Assembly (NCBI RefSeq): GCF_012516315.1
Contig: NZ_CP051185.1
Span: 2,345,403-2,409,402, forward strand
Source of the DNA: Limnospira fusiformis SAG 85.79
Lineage (GTDB): Bacteria; Cyanobacteriota; Cyanobacteriia; Cyanobacteriales; Microcoleaceae
DNA: 64,000 nucleotides
Direction: 5' to 3'
The notes under the pieces were generated by a model. It was not told the DNA's origin. It saw only the letters and a list, made by a program, of their open reading frames with translations, and made no database searches. How positions within the stretch are numbered: position 1 is the first letter of the stretch; every line of letters begins with the position of its first letter. Below, piece by piece: positions 1 through 6,670 of the stretch. The translations under genes were made by a program, and so were the position numbers.

Positions 1-113
1 ATGGTGCTTTGGTTGTTAAAATTTATGACCTGTCACCACCATAAACCCTACCGGATATTTTGGCAAGCGGGAAATCTGATCACCCGGAAAAAAAGCCCTA
101 GCATTCAAACCTC
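1..113. other. Flank downstream of murJ; no gene seen
   Basis: No convincing coding region or RNA was seen in this short stretch. It holds the 3' flank of the minus-strand murJ gene. The open frame that runs through it on the plus strand continues antisense into murJ and is a shadow. Confidence 0.5.
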
Positions 114-1727
114 CTATTTTTGGAAGCGTTTTTTAACTCGGGAAATCAGTAAATCCACTTCCGGTAATTTCATCTGTAACGCCCAGAAAGCAAACAACCC
201 CAAACCAATAAATCCTGGAATAGACAGTTCCAATAATATGGCAAAAAATCCTCGGCTACCTAACCACTCCTCCAAACCGAGACGAATTACCCAGGCCACT
301 AAGCCAACGACTATACTACCAGCAGCCAAGCCGAGAAATGGCCGACTCCACTCTTTCCAGGGTAAACCACCTAGGCGGATATGTAATAACCATAACATCA
401 TCACCATAGAGATTAAGTTAACTCCCACGGTAGCCAAAACTAAACCGGGCGCACCGAAAGCATTAACCAAAATGTAGTCTAATAGTGCATTCAGGAAAAT
501 GTTAAAGAGACTAACCCGAAAGGGAGTCTGTCCGTCTCCGAGACCGTAGAAGACTCTGACTAAAACATCTCGCCCCAGGTAGACAAACATTCCGCTACCA
601 TAGGCCATTAACATTAAAGCCACAAATTTGGAGGCGGCTAGGTCAAAGGCGTAGCGTTCATATACCACCCGCACAGAAGGCAATGCTAAGGCTACCATTA
701 ATGCACTCAGGGGTAACATGGTAATCGCCGTTAGGGTTAAAGCCTGACGGATACGGTCTTTTAATTCTGGCCAGTCGCTGGGGTCTCGCAAGCGGGAAAA
801 CAGGGGCAGGAATGGCACTAAAATCATGTTGGAAATGATGCCGAGGGGCGTTTGTACCATTAACCCGGAATAAGCCATGGCGGCGGCGGCTTGGGGTATG
901 TAGGAGGCGAAAAATAGGTCGGTATAGACGTTAATTTGTAGCGTCCCTGATGACAGGGTGGCGGGAATCATTACTTTCATTACGTCTCGGACTCCGGGCT
1001 GTTGGAAGTTGAAGCGCAGCCGCAGTTTACCGAGTCCCGATCGCCACATGGCGGGAAGTTGTACAATCCACTGTAGGATAGCCCCAGATAGGGTTCCTCC
1101 GGCTAATACTAGCCCTCCTAACAGGGCGTATTGCGGTTGGGTGATACTTTCGCCCAAATATAGGGCGAGGGCGATTAAACTGCCAATCAGGGCGAGGCTG
1201 GAAAATAGGGGACTAATGGAGGGTAGCCAATACATATCGGCGGCGTTGAGGCTACCGAAGCCAATACCTATTAACCCAGATAAAAGGGCCATCGGAGCCA
1301 TGATTTTGAGTTGCTGAATGGCGATCGCCCTAATTTCTATGCCTTCCGGGGTCTGGCTTAGTCCTGGGGCGACTAGATCAATCATAGGGGTGGCAAAAAT
1401 GATTAATCCCACCGTCACAAATAGCAAGACAGTCCCCACTAGGGTGGTGATCGTTTCTACTAGGGGTTCGATTTCTTCCCGTTTACGTTTGGCCAACGCG
1501 CTGACGATCGCACTATGGAAGGGGCCGTTAATGCCACCTAATAAAATCAGCAGGAAGCCAGGAATTACATAGGCGTAGTTGTAAGCATCGATGGCTGGCC
1601 CTACTCCAAAGGCTGCGGCCATCGCCTGTTGTCTGACTAAGCCAAAGATTTTACTAATCAGAGTGGCGATCGCGACAATGGTGGCAATTCCCACCAGGGA
1701 CCGGGTGACTTGTGGTGATTCTGACAC
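114..1727 (-). CDS. murJ: MurJ/MviN lipid II flippase
   Basis: Predicted lipid II flippase of the MOP superfamily, moving the undecaprenyl-linked peptidoglycan precursor across the inner membrane. The 537-residue product is hydrophobic throughout, as expected for a family of about 14 transmembrane segments. The N-terminus has the MurJ pattern ATLISKIFGLVRQQAMAAAF with the conserved arginine of TM1, and the PFRVSLFNIFLNALLDYILV segment is also typical. The start is a GTG at 1727 with no clear ribosome binding site, and no better in-frame start precedes the conserved region. It is a stand-alone gene next to the minus-strand VOC gene. The family is essential for cell wall growth in most bacteria; function here rests on family membership. 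Confidence 0.93.
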   Translation of the reverse strand: MSESPQVTRSLVGIATIVAIATLISKIFGLVRQQAMAAAFGVGPAIDAYNYAYVIPGFLLILLGGINGPFHSAIVSALAKRKREEIEPLVETITTLVGTVLLFVTVGLIIFATPMIDLVAPGLSQTPEGIEIRAIAIQQLKIMAPMALLSGLIGIGFGSLNAADMYWLPSISPLFSSLALIGSLIALALYLGESITQPQYALLGGLVLAGGTLSGAILQWIVQLPAMWRSGLGKLRLRFNFQQPGVRDVMKVMIPATLSSGTLQINVYTDLFFASYIPQAAAAMAYSGLMVQTPLGIISNMILVPFLPLFSRLRDPSDWPELKDRIRQALTLTAITMLPLSALMVALALPSVRVVYERYAFDLAASKFVALMLMAYGSGMFVYLGRDVLVRVFYGLGDGQTPFRVSLFNIFLNALLDYILVNAFGAPGLVLATVGVNLISMVMMLWLLHIRLGGLPWKEWSRPFLGLAAGSIVVGLVAWVIRLGLEEWLGSRGFFAILLELSIPGFIGLGLFAFWALQMKLPEVDLLISRVKKRFQK

Positions 1728-1790
1728 AGAGTTTTAGGAAAGTAGGAATATATGGGACAGGGTTAATTAATAACTGTTAATTGTCAACTG

Positions 1791-2162
1791 TCAAGTTTTG
1801 GATTCGTATACAATAATCCGGTTTCCGCAAGGATCATAAGCGTAAATTTCCCGACCGTGGGAGGCGATGATAATTTCGCCCGGTGGTGGGTAGCCTAATT
1901 CGCGAAAATTCTTGATCGCTTTTTCTAGGTCACTTACCTGCAAGCATAAACTCATTGCGCCCTTAGGGGAACTAAATTCTTGGCGATCGCCGCTTCTGGG
2001 TTCAAATATCCCTAATCGTAAACCCGGTAATTGAAATTCCGCATACACTCCCTCAATATAGATCTGGGGTGGCATCCCCAATAAATCACTATAAAATTGG
2101 CTGAGTTGGGCCAGATTAGGGGTCGAGATGGTGACAACAGCCGCGTGACAGTGTAAAACCAT
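1791..2162 (-). CDS. VOC (glyoxalase/bleomycin resistance fold) protein
   Basis: A 123-residue single-module vicinal oxygen chelate protein. It begins with the usual beta strand and the helix containing LAQLSQFYSDLLGM. It ends with the paired strand IYAYDPCGNRIIVYE, where the DPxGN turn and the final glutamate (a typical metal ligand) are visible. The family includes glyoxalase I, dioxygenases and drug-binding proteins, and the sequence does not settle which activity applies. It lies 63 bp upstream of murJ on the same strand and diverges from the amidase at 2295. The ribosome binding site is weak. Confidence 0.82.
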   Translation of the reverse strand: MVLHCHAAVVTISTPNLAQLSQFYSDLLGMPPQIYIEGVYAEFQLPGLRLGIFEPRSGDRQEFSSPKGAMSLCLQVSDLEKAIKNFRELGYPPPGEIIIASHGREIYAYDPCGNRIIVYESKT

Positions 2163-2294
2163 ATTTGGGAACTTAAAAAGGGGGGGCTTGACTACACTTG
2201 ATCATCATAGTTACTTTTGGGATCAGGCGATCGGCATAATCTAGTCTTAAATATCATTGATTACTTTCATCGAGATCACTTAATTAATTGAACA

Positions 2295-3656
2295 ATGGCG
2301 CGAATTTTTATATCTGCTGGTCATGGAGGTTTTGAGAATGGGGTTAGAGACCCTGGTATTGTAGCCGGGGGAACTACTGAAGCTCAAGAAATGATCCGAA
2401 TTCGAGATATATTATTATCAGAATTGCGTTCTCGTGGGGTTCAGGCTTTGGCGGTCCCTGATGATCTATCTCAGGTCCAAACTATTGACTGGATTAATAC
2501 TTATTCCCATCGTGGTGATGTGGCTATTGAATTGCACATGGGAGGCTCTCCTAATCCTTCTAATCGAGGGGTTACTGTATTTCATATAGCATATAATTCT
2601 CAACGCAAAAAAGATGCCGAGTTGATTCTCTGGTCCTTATTGCGGCGGGTTCCTCAGTTTCCCAGCCGTGGCGCTAAACCGGACACGGAAACTGGACTCG
2701 GACATCTAATTTTTTGCCGTTGGATTGCTATTCCTTCCTTATATATAGAAATCGGTTATTTGACTAATCCTAATGACCGGAATATTTTACAAAGCCGCCG
2801 CGCAGATATCGCTACCGGTCTGGCTGATGGTCTGGTGGCTTGGGTGAAAAGTGAACATATTAATCCCACCCCTCCTTTACCCCCAGGAAATCGGGTTTAT
2901 GGTTCAATTGGGATTAGAATTAACGGTCAGGTTTATGGGGAAAGGGGACTTTTGGTTAATGGTAACTCTTATATACCTATCGATTTGGTAGACCGCCTAG
3001 GAATTGACTTAACCCAATTGGCTAGGGTGATTCGGATTCGATATAATAATATTGTTTATATTAAGGCGATCGACTTGCGGAATTTTGGTATTGCTGTCAG
3101 TTGGGATAATCCTAATCGGACGGTGGTTTTAAGGTCGATTTCTCGACTCTATAACGACCAAATCGATCGCATTATGGGGGGAGGATATACCACGGAAGTA
3201 CAAATGATTGTATTTCTGAAGTCAGAAAATCCTGATGCGCCTAATCAGTTTCCCGAAATTGCTAAATTATATCGCCGTGAAGCTATGGTCGAAGGGGTTA
3301 ATTATGATGTGGCTTTTTGTCAGATGTGTTTGGAGACGGATTTCCTCAAATTTGGCGGAATTGTCAAACCTTCAGACTATAATTTTGCGGGTTTGGGAAC
3401 TGTTGGGGGTTCCTCGGAAATTGCTGCATTTGCTACTACTGAAGAAGGGGTGAGGGCGCATATTCAACATCTGAAAGCCTACGCTACCCATGAACCTATT
3501 GTTCAGGAAATTGTAGACCCTCGTTTTGATTATATCACTAGGGGGGTCGCTCCCTCTGTGTTTTCTTTGGGAGGAAGATGGTCTGATGACCCTCAATATG
3601 GCGATCGCATTGTGGCTTTAGTCCGAAGACTTTATGAAATGTCTGGCTTGCTGTAA
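2295..3656 (+). CDS. N-acetylmuramoyl-L-alanine amidase with C-terminal glucosaminidase-like domain
   Basis: Predicted bifunctional peptidoglycan hydrolase of 453 residues. Residues 1-185 form an Amidase_3 domain: the zinc-ligand pattern starts at SAGHGG (His9), followed by a Glu in TTEAQEM, His in ELHMGG and the catalytic region YIEIGYLTNPND. Residues about 200-285 resemble a copper-amine-oxidase N1-type stalk with GIRINGQ and IPIDLV strands. Residues about 290-453 look like a glucosaminidase domain, with VAFCQMCLETDFLKFGG carrying the expected glutamate. No signal peptide is visible, so export would need another route, or the protein acts as a lysin. menE starts 3 bp after the stop, suggesting co-transcription. 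Confidence 0.85.
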   Translation: MARIFISAGHGGFENGVRDPGIVAGGTTEAQEMIRIRDILLSELRSRGVQALAVPDDLSQVQTIDWINTYSHRGDVAIELHMGGSPNPSNRGVTVFHIAYNSQRKKDAELILWSLLRRVPQFPSRGAKPDTETGLGHLIFCRWIAIPSLYIEIGYLTNPNDRNILQSRRADIATGLADGLVAWVKSEHINPTPPLPPGNRVYGSIGIRINGQVYGERGLLVNGNSYIPIDLVDRLGIDLTQLARVIRIRYNNIVYIKAIDLRNFGIAVSWDNPNRTVVLRSISRLYNDQIDRIMGGGYTTEVQMIVFLKSENPDAPNQFPEIAKLYRREAMVEGVNYDVAFCQMCLETDFLKFGGIVKPSDYNFAGLGTVGGSSEIAAFATTEEGVRAHIQHLKAYATHEPIVQEIVDPRFDYITRGVAPSVFSLGGRWSDDPQYGDRIVALVRRLYEMSGLL

Positions 3657-3659
3657 TCT

Positions 3660-5057
3660 ATGGATTATCAAATATCTCCTAAATCACAGAATTTTAATAT
3701 CCCTAACCCTCACAATTTTTTAATTGCTGAAAACGGCGATTTATTTCTAGATATTGTGCAGCAAACTCTGGGCGAATTGATTAATTATCATCAAGAATAT
3801 GGGAAAAAAGCGACTATTTTAATTGCGGAACCTGATCCGGTCATATTTTTAGCGACCTTTTGGGCGGGTATTATGGCTAACTGTTCCCTGATTTTAGCTA
3901 ATCCCAATTGGACTATTGGGGAATGGGAACAGGTGTTTAATCGCATAGGTCAAACGGATTTACAATTTGGTAAGATTCCCAAGATTGCCAATATTGATCA
4001 TGTCAATAATCCCGTAAATATGAGGCGATCGCCTTTTCCTGATGGGTCGATATTAATTCCCACAGGTGGTACATCAGGAACCATAAAATTTGCCGTTCAT
4101 ACCTGGGAAACCCTCACCGCTTCCGCCATAGGATTTCAACAGTATTTTGACCAATCCCAGATAAATAGTTTCTGTATTTTACCCCTATTTCATGTGAGTG
4201 GGTTAATGCAATTTGTGCGATCGCTAATTACTGGGGGACAGTTGGTAATTTGGTCTGGCAAAAATTTAGAAAACCGTGACTATCCCCAACTAGATATTTC
4301 AGATTTTTTTATTTCCCTAGTTCCCACCCAACTACACCGCCTTTTACACCATCCCCAAACCGCTAATTGGTTATCCAAATTTACCACCGTTTTATTGGGG
4401 GGAAGTCCCCCTTGGTTAGAGTTACTCAACCAATCCAGACGACACCAAATTAGACTTTCTCCCACCTATGGAATGACCGAAACAGCTTCCGGGGTTGTCA
4501 CCCTCAAACCTGATGATTTTTTAGCCGGAAACAATAGCAGCGGTCGCGTCCTTCCCCATGCTAAGGTCATGATTGTAGATCCACAGGGTCAACCGGTAAA
4601 ATCTCCCGAAATTGGATTGATTAAAATTCAGGCTAATTCTCTCAGTTGGGGTCATGACACACAGATAAATCAACCTAGACTCAGCCAGTTGATTACTGAT
4701 GATTTGGGATATTTTGATGAATGTGGATATTTAACCCTGGTGGGAAGACAGGGAGATCAAATTATTACTGGGGGTGAAAATGTTTTTCCGGTGGAAGTAG
4801 AAGCCGCTATTTTAGCCACGGGAATGGTGGCTGATGTTTGTGTGGTGGGAATTGGCGATCGCCACTGGGGAGAAGTGGTCACGGCGGTTTATGTTCCCCA
4901 TGACCCTCCGGTATCTATTCAAATATTAGCCAATTCTTTAGGCGATCGCCTCAGTCGTTATAAACATCCCAAAAACTGGATAGCAGTTGATACATTACCC
5001 CGCAATGACCGAGGTAAAATTAACCGCCAATTGGTCATTCAACAAATCCAAAACTGA
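3660..5057 (+). CDS. menE: o-succinylbenzoate-CoA ligase (MenE-like acyl-CoA synthetase)
   Basis: ANL-superfamily adenylate-forming enzyme of 465 residues. The ATP/AMP motif TGGTSGTIK lies near residue 137, the second motif PTYGMTETASG near 270, and the C-terminal lid carries GGENVFPVEVE and a late catalytic lysine in RNDRGKINRQ. In the phylloquinone/menaquinone pathway MenE activates o-succinylbenzoate to its CoA ester; cyanobacteria need this pathway for the photosystem I quinone. Length and lack of extra domains fit MenE better than long-chain acyl-CoA ligases, but substrate is inferred from family. It starts 3 bp after the amidase stop with no promoter between them. Confidence 0.8.
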   Translation: MDYQISPKSQNFNIPNPHNFLIAENGDLFLDIVQQTLGELINYHQEYGKKATILIAEPDPVIFLATFWAGIMANCSLILANPNWTIGEWEQVFNRIGQTDLQFGKIPKIANIDHVNNPVNMRRSPFPDGSILIPTGGTSGTIKFAVHTWETLTASAIGFQQYFDQSQINSFCILPLFHVSGLMQFVRSLITGGQLVIWSGKNLENRDYPQLDISDFFISLVPTQLHRLLHHPQTANWLSKFTTVLLGGSPPWLELLNQSRRHQIRLSPTYGMTETASGVVTLKPDDFLAGNNSSGRVLPHAKVMIVDPQGQPVKSPEIGLIKIQANSLSWGHDTQINQPRLSQLITDDLGYFDECGYLTLVGRQGDQIITGGENVFPVEVEAAILATGMVADVCVVGIGDRHWGEVVTAVYVPHDPPVSIQILANSLGDRLSRYKHPKNWIAVDTLPRNDRGKINRQLVIQQIQN

Positions 5058-5093
5058 TTTGATTTGGGATGATCAATTATTCCGATTGATTAC

Positions 5094-5122
5094 TTGACAA
5101 AATAGACCAAGCCTGGTATAAT
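5094..5122 (+). promoter_or_regulatory. Consensus sigma-70 type promoter
   Basis: TTGACA at 5094-5099 and TATAAT at 5117-5122 are separated by exactly 17 bp. Both boxes match the consensus perfectly, the best promoter noticed in the window. It points away from menE and toward a stretch with no plus-strand ORF, so it probably drives a short non-coding RNA. Confidence 0.75.
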
Positions 5123-5127
5123 CCCGC

Positions 5128-5192
5128 CGAGGAAAACGCCGGAGTATGGGGGTCGAGGGAAAATCGCCGCCTTAACGAGGCGGGTTTCTGTC
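5128..5192 (+). ncRNA. Candidate small RNA of about 65 nt
   Basis: The perfect promoter at 5094-5122 would start a transcript near 5128. A GC-rich hairpin (CCGCCT at 5167-5172 pairing with AGGCGG at 5178-5183) followed by GTTTCTGT could end it near 5192. The 5' half is purine-rich. I do not see the conserved single-stranded core of Yfr1, nor 4.5S or 6S RNA hallmarks, so no known family is assigned. The 3' part overlaps the end of the opposite-strand 50-aa ORF. Confidence 0.4.
5167..5190. terminator. Short GC-rich hairpin, possible terminator
   Basis: A 6-bp stem CCGCCT/AGGCGG with loop TAACG is followed on the plus strand by GTTTCTGT. It would end the candidate small RNA. The stop codon of the minus-strand 50-aa ORF lies at 5172-5174, across the 3' end of the left arm and the first loop bases. 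Confidence 0.4.
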
Positions 5193-5324
5193 TGGTTGGC
5201 GGGACTGTTTCCCTAAGTTATCAATCCATTCCAGTAAACGGCGCGATAGTTGCCAGTTGCGGTTTAAAATTTCATCGGAAGCCACAATAGCCCCCAGTAG
5301 TAGCGCCACTGATAATATATCCAT
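5172..5324 (-). CDS. Small hypothetical protein, 50 aa, one hydrophobic helix
   Basis: Starts with ATG at 5324 and encodes 50 residues. The N-terminal MDILSVALLLGAIVAS could be a membrane helix or anchor, followed by a charged helix (LNRNWQLSRRLLEWIDNL) and a basic proline-containing tail. The codons read like a real protein, but there is no family recognition and no strong ribosome binding site. It sits convergent to the candidate small RNA. Conservation of this frame in relatives would decide. Confidence 0.4.
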   Translation of the reverse strand: MDILSVALLLGAIVASDEILNRNWQLSRRLLEWIDNLGKQSRQPDRNPPR

Positions 5325-5496
5325 AATCCCTGATACTTGCTAGATTTTACAGTTTGAGTGCTACTGGAGCATCAGGATAGACTGTACAGTGTGATTTTGT
5401 CAAACCCAAAACTGAAAAACCCTGTCTTATGTGGGATATAAGGGTTATCTATGGAGACGATCGCGACAAAGTATTTAACATATCTTAAGATTCCGT

Positions 5497-5502
5497 TATA
5501 AT
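5497..5502 (+). promoter_or_regulatory. Candidate -10 box upstream of the DUF2993 gene
   Basis: TATAAT lies 28 bp before the ATG at 5531. The -35 region at the right distance (TTTAAC) is a poor match, so the promoter may be weak or activator-dependent. Confidence 0.4.
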
Positions 5503-5530
5503 AGCGGGCGATAGCAAGCGAGCAAAGGGA

Positions 5531-6289
5531 ATGGTACAGGCTTTGTTTGGAAGCAGTCCGATTCAGACCCCAAGTGGCGATCGCCTGGTCAGTAAAGTTG
5601 TCGGGGCAGCGATCGCCTCATTATTCAAACGTTCTGATCACATAGAAGCTAACGTCCGTGCCGAACCCGTGGCCAAGCTGTTACAGGGAAGCGTAGATGG
5701 ATTTGACTTCATTGGCAAAGGAATGCTGATGTACAATGGTCTGCGGATCGCAGTGATGGAACTCTACCTAGAAGCAGTGGCGATCGACTTTAGCGCCATT
5801 TTTTCGGGTCAAGTCCAACTGCGACAACCGACAATGGCAGTGATGCGAGTAGTTTTGACCCAAGAGGATCTGACAGAATCCTTTAATACCCCCTTCATTG
5901 TAGAGAAGTTACAACGTCTCCAGTATCAGGGCGAACCCCTAAAGTTTCAGAAAACCCAAATGCAGGTCAACCCAGATAATACCCTGGGGTTTCAGTCTCA
6001 GATCAGGATTGGCGACTCTCGGAGTTTAACCTGTGTAGATTTTTGCGCCCAGGTCGAAGTACAAAAACGTCGGCATATCCAATTTGTCAACGTCCAATAT
6101 AACGGGGACCAAGAGGCTGTCAACCTAGGTAAAGCCATGATTGATCACGTCAACAATTTACTTGATCTCGATAAGTTTGCCCTAGAAGGTACACAACTAC
6201 GGGTTGATCGGATGCGGATTCAGAATGAGTCCCTAATTTTCTACGGTTCAGCGCAAATCAACCAATTTCCCAAGGGAAAAAGGGGTTAA
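5531..6289 (+). CDS. DUF2993 (LmeA-like) protein
   Basis: A 252-residue member of the DUF2993 family, common in cyanobacteria and also including mycobacterial LmeA. Visible hallmarks are the FKRSDHIEANVRAEP segment near residue 40, LLQGSVDGFDFIGKGM, and the alternating beta pattern typical of lipid-binding tubular folds. No signal peptide is seen, which differs from LmeA. The family's cyanobacterial role is not established; lipid or lipoglycan handling is an inference. The gene is single, with its own candidate -10 box and a shared hairpin at 6316-6344 behind it. Confidence 0.8.
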   Translation: MVQALFGSSPIQTPSGDRLVSKVVGAAIASLFKRSDHIEANVRAEPVAKLLQGSVDGFDFIGKGMLMYNGLRIAVMELYLEAVAIDFSAIFSGQVQLRQPTMAVMRVVLTQEDLTESFNTPFIVEKLQRLQYQGEPLKFQKTQMQVNPDNTLGFQSQIRIGDSRSLTCVDFCAQVEVQKRRHIQFVNVQYNGDQEAVNLGKAMIDHVNNLLDLDKFALEGTQLRVDRMRIQNESLIFYGSAQINQFPKGKRG

Positions 6290-6315
6290 TCGTGGGTTGA
6301 TGGTCACTAACCCCA

Positions 6316-6344
6316 GCCTAGGGCCTATTGTCTAAGCCCTAGGC
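6316..6344. terminator. Perfect hairpin between convergent genes
   Basis: GCCTAGGGC (6316-6324) pairs with GCCCTAGGC (6336-6344), a 9-bp perfect stem with an 11-nt loop. It sits between the end of the DUF2993 gene and the end of the minus-strand small gene, so it can act as a bidirectional terminator although T-runs are weak. Confidence 0.55.
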
Positions 6345-6369
6345 AGTCAACTACCACCGGATAGGTGGG

Positions 6370-6537
6370 TTAGGATTTAGGATCATCCTTACCAACTTTA
6401 GGGATAAAATCGGGGCGATCCTTACCTTCCCAACCGGGGGGTCGTTTAGAATTGTACCAAGCGATCGAGCCAATACTCACAGCAGCAATAAAACCCACAA
6501 CCAACACAGCTACCGGAATCCAAAGGGTATTTTCCAT
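6370..6537 (-). CDS. Psb35-like single-helix membrane protein, 55 aa
   Basis: ATG at 6537 preceded by AGGAAA at a good distance. The 55-residue product has one N-terminal transmembrane helix (about residues 5-28) followed by SIAWYNSKRPPGWEGKDRPD and a charged tail. The pattern resembles the small cyanobacterial PSII assembly protein Psb35 (Ssl2148 type), which is known to stabilise the CP47 module; I recall the family from memory and cannot align it here. An alternative is another short conserved thylakoid protein. It is too short for usual gene thresholds but is well supported by RBS and composition. Confidence 0.65.
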   Translation of the reverse strand: MENTLWIPVAVLVVGFIAAVSIGSIAWYNSKRPPGWEGKDRPDFIPKVGKDDPKS

Positions 6538-6670
6538 GATAGATATTTCCTTTCACTTCACCAATGTATTAACGATTATCCTACCTGATAGAGCAGGCTA
6601 GGAGTTTTTCACTTCCATTTGGGGTTACACTGCAATACATACATTGCGCGCTGTAGAGGAAAAATTCCCA

